Source: Adhaeribacter aerolatus (GTDB lineage: Bacteria > Bacteroidota > Bacteroidia > Cytophagales > Hymenobacteraceae). Taken from it: a DNA stretch of 64,000 nt. Below the pieces are notes generated by a model. It saw only the letters and a list, made by a program, of their open reading frames with translations. It had not been told where the DNA came from and did not search any database. Positions 54,467-63,684 of this stretch are shown piece by piece (position 1 is the stretch's first letter; every line of letters begins with the position of its first letter). The position numbers and the translations under genes were made by a program. The stretch lies in the NCBI RefSeq assembly GCF_007991635.1, contig NZ_BJYS01000001.1, positions 1-64,000 on the forward strand. Direction: 5' to 3'.

Positions 54467-55300
54467 ATGGCTATTACAGCACAAGACGTAAACAGACTGC
54501 GCCAGGAAACCGGAGCCGGTATGATGGACTGCAAAAAAGCACTGACCGAAGCAAACGGCGACTTTGAAGCGGCTAAAGATATTTTGCGCAAAGCAGGTCA
54601 GAAAATAGCAAGCAAGCGCGCGGACAATGCCACCTCTGAAGGGGTTGTACTGACCCAGGTGAGCGAAGACGGTACCACCGGTAAAGTAATAGCTTTTGCC
54701 TGCGAAACCGAGCCGGTATCTAAAGTTGCTGATTTCCAGAACCTGGCAAAATCTATCCTGGAAGCTGCTGTATCGACCAATGCTGCTACCAAAGAAGATT
54801 TATTAGCTACTCCGCAGCCAGATGGCCGTACATTACAAGACCACATTACCGACCTGATGGGTAAAATTGGTGAGAAACTGGATGTAGTATCTTACGAAAC
54901 CGTTACTGCTGATAAAGTAGTGGCTTACAACCACTCTAATGGTAAACTGGGTGTTTTAGTTGGGCTGAAAAATACCAACGGCACCGATGTAACCGAAGTT
55001 GGAAAAGACGTAGCCATGCAAATTGCCGCCATGAAGCCAATTGCCTTGGATAAAGATGGCGTAGATGCTGGTACTATTCAGCGTGAAATTGAAATTGGTA
55101 AAGAACAAGCCCGTGCCGAAGGCAAGCCAGAAGCCATGTTGGAAAAAATTGCCATGGGTAAACTGAACAAGTTCTACAAAGAAAATACTTTGTTAAACCA
55201 GGAATTCGTAAAAGACAACTCTTTATCTATTGCCCAATTACTGGATAAAACCAGCAAAGGCTTAACTGTTAGCGAATTCAAAAGAATTTCTATTGGTTAA
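54467..55300 (+). CDS. tsf: Elongation factor Ts
   Basis: 277 residues; nucleotide exchange factor for EF-Tu. N-terminal UBA-like domain with RQETGAGMMDCKKALTEANGD, then GVVLTQVSEDG and the core/dimerisation region. Transcribed after a terminator, from its own or read-through promoter; rpsB-tsf order is conserved in most bacteria. Confidence 0.98.
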   Translation: MAITAQDVNRLRQETGAGMMDCKKALTEANGDFEAAKDILRKAGQKIASKRADNATSEGVVLTQVSEDGTTGKVIAFACETEPVSKVADFQNLAKSILEAAVSTNAATKEDLLATPQPDGRTLQDHITDLMGKIGEKLDVVSYETVTADKVVAYNHSNGKLGVLVGLKNTNGTDVTEVGKDVAMQIAAMKPIALDKDGVDAGTIQREIEIGKEQARAEGKPEAMLEKIAMGKLNKFYKENTLLNQEFVKDNSLSIAQLLDKTSKGLTVSEFKRISIG

Positions 55301-55317
55301 TAATGTTGCTTGTTTCA

Positions 55318-55353
55318 CGAAAAAGCCTTCTAAAATTTTAGAAGGCTTTTTCG
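55318..55353. terminator. Perfect-stem terminator after tsf
   Basis: 18-bp perfect self-complementary arms, CGAAAAAGCCTTCTAAAA and its complement with no loop spacer; A/T tracts both sides, so it may serve both convergent genes. Confidence 0.85.
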
Positions 55354-55384
55354 TTTCTGGATGGGCTAATATTTTTTAGCTCCA

Positions 55385-56557
55385 TTATTCTTCTATGAAT
55401 CTATTCTCCAGTAATTGTTCCTGCCGGAAATAAGTCATTTTAAAATCTTTATTAAACCGGGCTCTTACCCGGGCAGTGGTTTCCTGTTTCTGCCCTTTCG
55501 ATTTCCGGAAAGCCGTACCGTGCTCAATGTACGTTACCTCATAACCGTTCTCCCCGCTACTCGTCATTTTTAAGGTTCCTTCTTCTATCGACGATTGGCT
55601 ATCTTGAAATTCATTAAAATGGTAAGAACTAATATTTTCGTTGATGGCCTGGGGCGTAGTTCCGGTTAAGGTGTAATATCGCTCCACCGTTGGCGCAAAA
55701 TGGTTTTGGGCCGCAAAAGGCGCACTTTTCATATCGGCATAATAAGCTTGGAGGCGGTCTTTTATTTTATTCAGCGCCTCTTCTTCGCTCAGTTTAGGAG
55801 GGGAAGCTGGTGTTGGAACTATTGTTTCGGTTGCTGCGGGTGCTGTTTCGGCAGCAGGTACGGTTAAAGTACCGGCAGCGGTTGTAGCAGCTTCGGTGGT
55901 TGTTGCTTCCACAGGCGTATTTACCGGTGGGGTTGGCCCTTTTTCCGGGTTTAAGCGCACCGAATCGGTTACGGCAGGTTCCGGCTTTGTGGCAGGAGAT
56001 TCGGTACCCGTTACTTCGCTGGCAGCTGCCTCTTCGGTTCCCGGACCGCTCTTGCTCGTTAAACGCTCCGACTCCGAATCACTAAAAAAATGATAAGCCA
56101 CTAACCCGACCAACAAGATTACGGCCAAAGAAATCAGAATGGTGAGTAACCAATCCTTCCGTTTGCCTTCTGTAACTTCCTCCGGCTCGTCCAGGGTTAA
56201 GCTCCGAAAGTTTCTATTTGCATTTTCTGGAATTGAATTTACAACCGTTTCCTCTCTATTCGCATTTGTTACGTTTTTGAATTCCGAGTTTTTGTATTCT
56301 GAATTTATAGAATTACCCTCCACTGCCCGGGGGTAAACCCGTTCCTGCATAGGTGTAGGCGGCACAATGGGTGGGGGCGTTTCCGTCCGGAGTGGGTTAA
56401 CTGGCGTAGGTTGGGGCGGATTAGTGGCAGCAGATGAATTATTACCAAAAATAATCTTTCGCTTCAGCACCTCATACTCCTGTTGGGTTATAGCACCCGA
56501 ATCCAGCAGGTTCTTTAGTTCCTGTATAGATTTAAGGGCCGAAAAATCATTTTCCAT
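55385..56557 (-). CDS. SHOCT-domain membrane protein with long low-complexity region
   Basis: 390 residues. N-terminal SHOCT-like domain (about 7-35, IQELKNLLDSGAITQQEYEVLKR), a Pro/Asn-rich region, one helix (about 138-158, WLLTILISLAVILLVGLVAYHFF), then an Ala/Thr/Pro/Glu-rich linker (about 165-260) and a soluble C-terminal domain (265-390, LSEEEALNKIKDRLQAYYADM). The C-terminal domain would lie outside the inner membrane. SHOCT domains are oligomerisation modules; overall role unknown. Confidence 0.75.
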   Translation of the reverse strand: MENDFSALKSIQELKNLLDSGAITQQEYEVLKRKIIFGNNSSAATNPPQPTPVNPLRTETPPPIVPPTPMQERVYPRAVEGNSINSEYKNSEFKNVTNANREETVVNSIPENANRNFRSLTLDEPEEVTEGKRKDWLLTILISLAVILLVGLVAYHFFSDSESERLTSKSGPGTEEAAASEVTGTESPATKPEPAVTDSVRLNPEKGPTPPVNTPVEATTTEAATTAAGTLTVPAAETAPAATETIVPTPASPPKLSEEEALNKIKDRLQAYYADMKSAPFAAQNHFAPTVERYYTLTGTTPQAINENISSYHFNEFQDSQSSIEEGTLKMTSSGENGYEVTYIEHGTAFRKSKGQKQETTARVRARFNKDFKMTYFRQEQLLENRFIEE

Positions 56558-56646
56558 TTACTTTTATAAGATTAAATAACAAACAGGTTAATCAGTTCTT
56601 CTACGTAATTCGCACAAAGGCAGCCAAACAAAATATTTTATACTTT

Positions 56647-56895
56647 TTAGCTAAACTCCAGCCGTTCCTGCGCGTCGTGCAGCGCTTTGCTCATTTCGCC
56701 AAATCGCTGTAAAGCATTGTTAATAAAAGTTTCGTCTAACAACTTAGGAATATCTGCCTCATCCAGAATATCCATTTCGCTAACTTTATAAGTTTGCTCC
56801 AAAGAGCCTTTTTCTAGTTTAATAATATACTTTCCGTTCCAGGCGAAAATGGTTATTTTAACAGCCGGGTGCGGAATTTCAGATAAAACGCGCAT
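56647..56895 (-). CDS. Conserved small hypothetical protein (82 aa)
   Basis: 82 residues with an ATG start; beta-rich N-half (VKITIFAWNGKYIIKLEKG, QTYKVSEMDI) and a helical C-half (FINNALQRFGEMSKALHDAQERLEF). It resembles small conserved cytoplasmic proteins in Bacteroidota, but I cannot name a family. Confidence 0.7.
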   Translation of the reverse strand: MRVLSEIPHPAVKITIFAWNGKYIIKLEKGSLEQTYKVSEMDILDEADIPKLLDETFINNALQRFGEMSKALHDAQERLEFS

Positions 56896-56954
56896 TTGTT
56901 CTATTTAAATTTCGGGTAAAGCTACAAACTGATTTTACTTATACGGGCAGGAAT

Positions 56955-57491
56955 TTAAATGATCTCGATGGTTTTAAGCTGGCGGTGCTGGTTTATTTTG
57001 TAAGTACGCCGGTTAAATCCCCGGAAAAGCTGTCCTAGCCCAAATAATGCCAATCCGGCCTGAGCCGTTACCCGGCCATTCTCTTTATCATCGGTAAGCA
57101 GGTAATTACCGCCGCCAATTAAGGTAAACAAAGATCCTGCGCCTCTTATGCCGCCACCCAGGCCGTATAAAAATCTCCCCATTGGTGCCCGCTGCACTAC
57201 CCTAACTTTCCGGATATCCCGGATGGGCAGTTCGGTATTAAAAATAAGGATAGATTTTTTCCTTACAGCATCCAGCTTGCCGGTGTACAATCGTTTATCA
57301 TCGGTTAATTTAAAAGTGAGGGTAGTACCCGGATAAAACCGGATGCGGCTTACCTTGCCTGGCTTATCTAATACCAGGTTATATTTTTTAGACCAATCAG
57401 CCGGCTTTGGAGATATTTCATCAACTTGGCTCCAGCACCGGAGAGCTCCGCAAGTCAGCAGAAAAATAAGTACTACTGCATGTTTTATCAT
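56955..57491 (-). CDS. Exported hypothetical protein with glycine-rich helices
   Basis: From the ATG at 57491 it is 178 residues with a signal peptide (HAVVLIFLLTCGALRCWSQ). It has a beta domain (about 40-95: RIRFYPGTTLTFKLTDDKRLYTG, SILIFNTELPIRDIRKVRVV) and a Gly-rich hydrophobic segment (FLYGLGGGIRGAGSLFTLIGGG) possibly membrane-inserted. No family recognised. It starts about 65 bp before the MutS-like stop on the same strand. Confidence 0.6.
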   Translation of the reverse strand: MIKHAVVLIFLLTCGALRCWSQVDEISPKPADWSKKYNLVLDKPGKVSRIRFYPGTTLTFKLTDDKRLYTGKLDAVRKKSILIFNTELPIRDIRKVRVVQRAPMGRFLYGLGGGIRGAGSLFTLIGGGNYLLTDDKENGRVTAQAGLALFGLGQLFRGFNRRTYKINQHRQLKTIEII

Positions 57492-57555
57492 AGGCCGGAT
57501 GGTTGACAAAGCGCTGGTTGTAATATAAATTTATTGCCCTGATTAGCGCCGGGAA

Positions 57556-59358
57556 TTATTTGTCTATCGCAATTCCCATCAGCTGCATGAGTTTACTCGC
57601 ATTAAAGCTATGGCAGAGGCCCGGCTGTAATTTGTAATCAAATAATATTTTGTCTTCTTCGATGGTGCTGTTAAAACTGTAATTGGTTATATAATCAGGA
57701 TGCTCCTGCTGCATGGCTCCCAGTTCTAAATCGTGGGTAGAAACCAGGCCCGCCGCGTTCCGGGTATGCATTTGCCGGATTAAAGCTTTTGCCCCTTCGT
57801 GCCGATCCCGCGAGTTGGTGCCTTTTAATATTTCGTCGAGTAAGTAAAAAACCGGGGTACTATCTGTGGTCAAATCCAGCAATTGCCGCAATCGTTTTAA
57901 CTCGGCGTAAAAAGAAGAAGTACTTTCGGCAAGGTTATCTTCGGTGCGCATGGCCGTAAAAACCTGCACCGGATACAACCGGAAACGACGCGCGCATACC
58001 ACCGAACCCGCCAGTGCCAGCACCAGGTTAACACCCAGCGTACGTAAAAACGTGCTTTTACCCGACATATTAGAGCCGGTAATAATACAGGTGTGCCCAG
58101 CCCCGGCCATTTTAAAATTATTCGTAATACGTGTATCTGTAAAAATTAGCGGGTGTCCCAATTCTCCGGCATCTGTCTCGAAAGGCGTTTGGCCGATAGC
58201 AGGCCAGGTATACTGGGGGTAAGCATAGCAGAAAGCAGCCAGGCTCGCCAGTGCTTCCGTTTCGGCAATTACGTCCAGAATATGCTCCAAATCCGGTGCT
58301 ACCTGCTTTTTCCAGCTTTCCAGCCGGTACATCCAAAAGAAATCCCACATCAGAACAGCGTTCAAGACAAAGCTGATATACACATTCATGCGGGCCGAAA
58401 GGTATTCAACAATTACCGCTAACCGATGAATTTGGGTGGAGGCCGGCTGCCCTTCCACCACCAGGTTTTGTTTAAGATTATTTAGCTTTTTTGCTTCGGA
58501 CGGGCGGTTTTCCAGGTGTTCGAGTAAATCGCGGTAGCTACGCAGCACATCGTACATGCCACTGCTTTGTTCGTAATAATCATCGCGGGCAGATGCATAT
58601 TTATAACAGAGCAGGTATTGCGCCAGCATGAATATTACAGCCGGGTAACCACTAAAACCACTAAAAAAAAGAGTAATACTGGCTACCGTTAATACAGGTA
58701 ATATAAAAGTAGCTGCTTTTAACCAGCTTTTATTGCGGTAAAAATCGGGCGCTTTCAACCAATCGAAAAAGGCAAAAGGTTCTTCTACCTGGTGCTTGTA
58801 ATGCAGGGCTTTAGCTTGCAGGTGTTGCCGCCAGTCTATATCGGCCGCCAGTTCGGCCACGGCCGCTTGTCTTTCTAAAATCTCAGGTACGGGTGCAGCA
58901 GCGCTCAACCAATTAGCTACTTTTACTTTGCCAATACCGGTTACCGCCCGGTTTACAAGTTGGTAAACCGAATGCACCCCAAAAATATCTAAGTCGGAGG
59001 TATACGGATGTTTAGAATCTTTAAACTGGCTGCCTCCTTCAAATTGACTTAATTTTCCGTTTAACCGCTCCGTTTCTGCTTCGTTTATTCTTTTTAAGAA
59101 TCCATTATGTTTCTGATGATATTGCAGACGGGTGTGTTTTTTAAAAGCAATTAGAAAAACTACGTACGCTACTAAAAGCAATACAAAACCCAGGCTGTTC
59201 TGGTTATGATAAAAAAGATAGCCGCAACTAACAGCCCCGGCGGTAAATATGGCTAACCGCAACCAACCCATGGCATTGGCCTGGCGCTTAAAACATTCTT
59301 CTTGCTGGGCAAAAGCTTGCCGGCGATTTAAGAATACTACATCGGGGGAATCAACCAT
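57556..59358 (-). CDS. Membrane-anchored MutS-family ATPase
   Basis: From the ATG at 59358 about 600 residues. Two N-terminal helices (about 30-75) followed by MutS core and lever domains and a C-terminal MutS ATPase: Walker A ITGSNMSGKSTFLRTLG, Walker B FYLLDEILKGTNSRDR, H-loop LVSTHDLELG. A second pair of helices is likely near 215-260. It lacks the N-terminal mismatch-recognition domain of MutS and the Smr domain of MutS2, so mismatch repair is unlikely; it is a membrane-bound MutS homologue of unknown function, known in Bacteroidota. Confidence 0.88.
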   Translation of the reverse strand: MVDSPDVVFLNRRQAFAQQEECFKRQANAMGWLRLAIFTAGAVSCGYLFYHNQNSLGFVLLLVAYVVFLIAFKKHTRLQYHQKHNGFLKRINEAETERLNGKLSQFEGGSQFKDSKHPYTSDLDIFGVHSVYQLVNRAVTGIGKVKVANWLSAAAPVPEILERQAAVAELAADIDWRQHLQAKALHYKHQVEEPFAFFDWLKAPDFYRNKSWLKAATFILPVLTVASITLFFSGFSGYPAVIFMLAQYLLCYKYASARDDYYEQSSGMYDVLRSYRDLLEHLENRPSEAKKLNNLKQNLVVEGQPASTQIHRLAVIVEYLSARMNVYISFVLNAVLMWDFFWMYRLESWKKQVAPDLEHILDVIAETEALASLAAFCYAYPQYTWPAIGQTPFETDAGELGHPLIFTDTRITNNFKMAGAGHTCIITGSNMSGKSTFLRTLGVNLVLALAGSVVCARRFRLYPVQVFTAMRTEDNLAESTSSFYAELKRLRQLLDLTTDSTPVFYLLDEILKGTNSRDRHEGAKALIRQMHTRNAAGLVSTHDLELGAMQQEHPDYITNYSFNSTIEEDKILFDYKLQPGLCHSFNASKLMQLMGIAIDK

Positions 59359-59664
59359 TATATGAATACACTTGAAATAAGTTAGCGAGCAGAAGTAAAT
59401 ATTTATTACCAGTACCAGTGAAAGCATCCGGCAGCAAATATTAAAATATATTACGTAACTTTCTCAGGTATATTATTGCGGGCTGGTTTTAATACTTACC
59501 AGATTGGTAATAATTGGGAGAAAGGATTCAATATTGGCAACCTAGTACCAGGTAAAGTTGTGCAATTGCCATTAATCGGTTTTGAGTAGTTTGATTAAAA
59601 GCTGCTCCTGCTCCAATTAATACAACCCTTTTCTTAATTCAGAAACCTTCATAAAACTATAAAT

Positions 59665-60222
59665 ATGGATTCCTGGAAAAAAAAAATCCAACAAGGTAAC
59701 CGGCTGGTATTATTTCAGGGTGATATTACCAAAGTTGCGGCCGATGCGATTGTGAATGCAGCCAATAGTTCCTTGCTGGGTGGCGGCGGAGTTGATGGGG
59801 CTATTCACCGGGCCGGCGGTCCGGCTATTCTGGAGGCTTGTAAAGAAATCAGGGCTCGCCAAGGTTCCTGCCCTACCGGCGAAGCGGTTGTTACCCCGGC
59901 TGGCAACTTACCCGCCAAATACGTTATTCATACGGTAGGCCCGGTTTGGCAGAGCGGCGATAGGGACGAACCGGAACTTTTGGCCAATTGCTACCGCAAC
60001 AGCTTAAAATTAGCCGTAGCGCACGGGGCTAAAACCGTAGCATTTCCGAATATCAGTACCGGTGTTTACAGCTACCCCAAAGACAAAGCCGCCGAAGTAG
60101 CTATTCGTACCGTTTCAACTTTTCTGGCCCAGGATAGTTTTCTGGATTATATTATTTTTGTTGTATTCGATAAGGAGAATTATAATATTTACCAGCAGCT
60201 TATAAACAAAGACAAGCGCTAA
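59665..60222 (+). CDS. Macro-domain O-acetyl-ADP-ribose deacetylase (YmdB-like)
   Basis: 185 residues; macro-domain signature DAIVNAANSSLLGGGGVDGAIHRAGG (about 29-54) and PNISTGVYSYPKDKAAEVAI. Hydrolyses O-acetyl-ADP-ribose or removes ADP-ribose from proteins. ATG start, A-rich leader. Its stop lies 1 bp from the stop of the convergent dehydrogenase gene. Confidence 0.95.
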   Translation: MDSWKKKIQQGNRLVLFQGDITKVAADAIVNAANSSLLGGGGVDGAIHRAGGPAILEACKEIRARQGSCPTGEAVVTPAGNLPAKYVIHTVGPVWQSGDRDEPELLANCYRNSLKLAVAHGAKTVAFPNISTGVYSYPKDKAAEVAIRTVSTFLAQDSFLDYIIFVVFDKENYNIYQQLINKDKR

Positions 60223-60223
60223 A

Positions 60224-61789
60224 TCAGATATCAAATTTTATTCCTTGTGCCAGCGGGAGTTCGGCACCAAAATTAATGGTATTGGTCTGGCGGCGCATGT
60301 AAACTTTCCAGGCATCGGAACCGGACTCGCGACCGCCACCGGTTTCTTTTTCGCCTCCAAAAGCGCCCCCTATTTCGGCGCCGGACGTACCAATATTTAC
60401 GTTGGCAATGCCGCAATCAGAGCCCCAGGCTGACAAAAAGGTTTCGGTTTCGAGTAAGTTGCTAGAAAATATGGCCGAAGATAAGCCTTGCCTTACGCCG
60501 TTTTGTAACGCAATAGCCTCCTCTACTGAACCGGAATATTTGATTAAATACAAGATTGGCCCGAAGGTTTCTTCCTGTACCGTTGGGTAATGGTTTTCTA
60601 CTTCTATAATGGCCGGGCTTACGTAAGTACCCGTTTTGTAATCGCCGTCGCTCAATATTTCGCCTCCAATCAATAATTTACCTCCTTCTATCTGTACCTC
60701 CGCTATGGCGTGCTCAAAAGCTTTGGCAGCCGTTTTATCAATCAAAGGGCCAACAAGTATATTTTCCTGTAAAGGATTACCAATAGGCAGGTTGGCGTAA
60801 ATTTTTAGCAGCCGCTCTTTTACTTCTTCGTATACCGAGTCGTGCACAATCAGCCGGCGCGTAGAGGTGCAGCGCTGACCACAGGTACCAACTGCCCCGA
60901 ATACTACCGCCCGGATAGCCATTTCCAGATCGGCGTTAGGGGTAATAATTATGGCATTATTGCCACCAAGTTCGAGTAAAGCCCGGCCCAGGCGGGCTCC
61001 TACGGCTTCGCCTACTTTTTTACCCATGGGCGTAGAACCCGTAGCAGATAACAAAGGAATGCGGGTGTCGTGTGCCATTAAATTACCAATGCCTGCATCA
61101 CCAATAACCAGGTTAAATATACCTTCGGGCAGGTCGTTATCGGCTAATACTTCCCGGATTATATGCTGACAGGCTAAGGCGGCTAAAGGCGTTTTTTCGG
61201 ATGGTTTCCAGATACACACATTGCCGCAAACTGCTGCTAGCATGGCATTCCAGCTCCACACAGCTACCGGAAAATTAAAGGCCGAAATAATGCCCACAAT
61301 TCCTAGTGGGTGGTACTGGTCGTACATGCGGTGACTGGGGCGTTCCGAGTGCATGGTCCGGCCATGGAGCTGCCGCGATAGCCCAACGGCAAAGTCGCAG
61401 ATATCAATCATTTCCTGTACTTCGCCTAACCCTTCCTGTACTATCTTGCCCATTTCGTAACTGACCAGCCGTCCCAATGCTTCTTTGTTTTCGCGTAATT
61501 TATTCCCAATCTGCCGCACAATTTCGCCCCGCTTGGGCGCCGGCATTTGCCGCCAAATAAGAAATGCCTCTTGCGCCGTATTAACTACATTGTTGTAATC
61601 AGCGGCCGTAGCCATCCGCACCGAGGCAATCAGGTTACCATCTACCGGCGAATGGATTTTCTTTATCTCTTCGTTCTTTTCACCCCCATCCATTAAACCC
61701 GTACTCCAGGCATTATTTACAGCCTCAATGCCTAATTGCTTTAAGGTAGCCACCGGGAAATACCTTTTGATAACTGTTGATTGACTCAT
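60224..61789 (-). CDS. ALDH7-type aldehyde dehydrogenase (aminoadipate-semialdehyde/P6C dehydrogenase-like)
   Basis: 521 residues, NAD(P)-dependent. Catalytic C307 in VGTCGQRCTSTRR, general base E273 in LELGGNNA, and the NAD-binding FNFPVAVWSWNAMLA segment. The LGQRCTSTRR-type context is the ALDH7 (antiquitin) subfamily, which oxidises alpha-aminoadipate semialdehyde in lysine breakdown. With the glutaryl-CoA dehydrogenase-like gene at 13.3 kb it suggests lysine catabolism. The leader (61799-61860) contains stutter repeats. Confidence 0.93.
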   Translation of the reverse strand: MSQSTVIKRYFPVATLKQLGIEAVNNAWSTGLMDGGEKNEEIKKIHSPVDGNLIASVRMATAADYNNVVNTAQEAFLIWRQMPAPKRGEIVRQIGNKLRENKEALGRLVSYEMGKIVQEGLGEVQEMIDICDFAVGLSRQLHGRTMHSERPSHRMYDQYHPLGIVGIISAFNFPVAVWSWNAMLAAVCGNVCIWKPSEKTPLAALACQHIIREVLADNDLPEGIFNLVIGDAGIGNLMAHDTRIPLLSATGSTPMGKKVGEAVGARLGRALLELGGNNAIIITPNADLEMAIRAVVFGAVGTCGQRCTSTRRLIVHDSVYEEVKERLLKIYANLPIGNPLQENILVGPLIDKTAAKAFEHAIAEVQIEGGKLLIGGEILSDGDYKTGTYVSPAIIEVENHYPTVQEETFGPILYLIKYSGSVEEAIALQNGVRQGLSSAIFSSNLLETETFLSAWGSDCGIANVNIGTSGAEIGGAFGGEKETGGGRESGSDAWKVYMRRQTNTINFGAELPLAQGIKFDI

Positions 61790-61798
61790 GGCTCTTTA

Positions 61799-61860
61799 AT
61801 GTGCTAATGTGTTGATTGTTAATCCGCCAAGGCGTTAGTTTACTAAGGTGCTAAGGTAAA
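61799..61860. repeat. Stutter repeats upstream of the ALDH gene
   Basis: Overlapping words such as TGCTAATGTGTTGAT, GTTAGTTTACTAAGG and GTGCTAAGG, of the same style as in other gaps of the window. Confidence 0.45.
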
Positions 61861-61920
61861 TACGTAAAAAATAAAGAATGTGATAATACCTTTAACCGAA
61901 GGCCGGTAAATTTCACGCGA

Positions 61921-61956
61921 AAAAAAAGCTCCTGTAAAATTACAGGAGCTTTTTTT
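61921..61956 (-). terminator. Terminator of the HtrA gene
   Basis: AAAAAAAGCTCCTGTAA / TTACAGGAGCTTTTTTT, near-perfect stem with 2-nt AA loop, 15 bp past the HtrA stop. Confidence 0.85.
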
Positions 61957-61970
61957 ATAATCTATAGCTG

Positions 61971-63482
61971 TTATCCGCGCCCGATAGGGTAGTAAGCACG
62001 TCGGCCGTCCGGATATATTCCTTCTACCAGTACCCCCTCCTCTTTCGCATTTTTAAGCAGGCGCTCCACATCCTGGGGCTTTTCTACTTTAGCTTTATCG
62101 ATGCGGGTAATAATAAATCCATCTTCGATACCTGAATTCTTAAACTCGCTGGATCGCACATTGCTTATTTTAGCACCGCCTTCCAGGTTTAACTTATTCA
62201 ATTCGTCTTTGCTCAACGGCGAGAATTTAGCGCCGGAGAAAGTAATGGCTTTGGCAACTTCCCGCTTAACCACATTGGTATCGCCCATGCGGTTGCGTAA
62301 GGTAGCCGTTACAGTTTCCGTATCGCTGCCGCGAACGTACGTAACTTTAATTTTATCGCCCGGACGATAACGGGCCACCTGCTCCTGCAACTGGGCCGAA
62401 GTATTTACCGGAATATTATTAATATGGGTAATTATATCGCCGGCCTTTAATCCAGCCGCTTGCGCAGCACTGTTTTCGGTAAGCTGCACCACGTAAATAC
62501 CGTTCAGGTTTTTAATTTTCTTTTCTTCGGCTAGTTTGGCATCTACTTCCTGCATCCGGATACCCAGCAAAGCCCGCTGCACCTCACCATATTTTAGCAA
62601 ATCGTCTACTACTTTACTTACTATGGCCGAAGGCACCGCAAAAGAGTAGCCTTCAAATGAACCCCGGCGGCTGGCAATAGCGGTATTAATACCTACTAAA
62701 TCGCCGTTCAGGTTAACCAATGCCCCGCCGCTGTTACCAGGGTTTACTACGGCATCGGTTTGCAGGAAAGACTCTATACCTACGTTGTTATTTTTATCGT
62801 CGGTAGCTTGTATAATACCCACGTTGCGGCCTTTAGCACTAATAATACCGGCCGTAACGGTTGAGTTGAGGTTAAAAGGATTACCTACGGCCAATACCCA
62901 CTCGCCTACCCGCAGATTATCGGAGTTGCCGTAACGAATCGTTGGCAGGTTGTTCGCATTTACTTTTAACAAAGCCAGGTCGGTGCTGGGGTCAGTACCT
63001 ACCAGGGTAGCTTCAAATTTACGTTTATCATCCAGTACTACTTCAATTTTATCGGCTTTGTCAATAACGTGGTTGTTGGTTACAATGTAGCCGTTAGAAG
63101 AAATAATTACGCCGGAACCCGAGCCCAAGGAAGGTCCTTGCTGCCGGTGGTAGTTTTCAAAATCATCGCCAAAAAAATCGCGTAAAAACGGATCCATCAT
63201 GTCGCGTTGTCGCGAGCCACCCCGCGAAGCCTGTACGCCATACTCGGTATTTACGTGCACCACGGCCGGGGTAACCGTTTCGGCAGCCGTTATAAAGTTT
63301 AAGCCTTCGGGTACTTTTACATCGCTATTGCGTAACAAGCTGGAGTAACGCACATTCTGATTTAATGATTGTACCTCCTGTGCCTGCTCCTGGTCATCGA
63401 GCAGTTTATAGCCGCCAATGGCTATACCGCCGCCCATTACAGCAGAAAGCACCAGGCCAAACATAAATTGTTTTGCTTTCAT
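61971..63482 (-). CDS. Deg/HtrA-family periplasmic serine protease
   Basis: 503 residues. N-terminal signal-anchor (about 5-25), trypsin-like protease domain with triad H138 (TNNHVIDK), D168 (STDLALLKV) and S251 (GNSGGALV), then two PDZ domains (about 300-395 and 410-495). Degrades or refolds misfolded envelope proteins under stress. ATG start. The Hsp20 gene immediately upstream on the same strand is separated by a terminator-like hairpin. Confidence 0.96.
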   Translation of the reverse strand: MKAKQFMFGLVLSAVMGGGIAIGGYKLLDDQEQAQEVQSLNQNVRYSSLLRNSDVKVPEGLNFITAAETVTPAVVHVNTEYGVQASRGGSRQRDMMDPFLRDFFGDDFENYHRQQGPSLGSGSGVIISSNGYIVTNNHVIDKADKIEVVLDDKRKFEATLVGTDPSTDLALLKVNANNLPTIRYGNSDNLRVGEWVLAVGNPFNLNSTVTAGIISAKGRNVGIIQATDDKNNNVGIESFLQTDAVVNPGNSGGALVNLNGDLVGINTAIASRRGSFEGYSFAVPSAIVSKVVDDLLKYGEVQRALLGIRMQEVDAKLAEEKKIKNLNGIYVVQLTENSAAQAAGLKAGDIITHINNIPVNTSAQLQEQVARYRPGDKIKVTYVRGSDTETVTATLRNRMGDTNVVKREVAKAITFSGAKFSPLSKDELNKLNLEGGAKISNVRSSEFKNSGIEDGFIITRIDKAKVEKPQDVERLLKNAKEEGVLVEGIYPDGRRAYYPIGRG

Positions 63483-63633
63483 ATTTTACACGAATAAGAT
63501 TGAATGGTGTATATTTTAATAAGTTTGAAAAGTATCGGATTAAGCTAATCTTCAGAATATTACAACGCTGTATATTACAGGTATATTATATTAAAAAGAT
63601 CACCGGTTTTACTTCTGTATTATAAACGGTAAT

Positions 63634-63673
63634 AAAACAAAAAAGACGCTAAAATATGCGTCTTTTTTGTTTT
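63634..63673 (-). terminator. Terminator between Hsp20 and HtrA genes
   Basis: AAAACAAAAAAGACGC / GCGTCTTTTTTGTTTT perfect 16-bp stem with an 8-nt loop and a T tract on the minus strand. Confidence 0.8.
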
Positions 63674-63684
63674 AAGTCAAAGAT

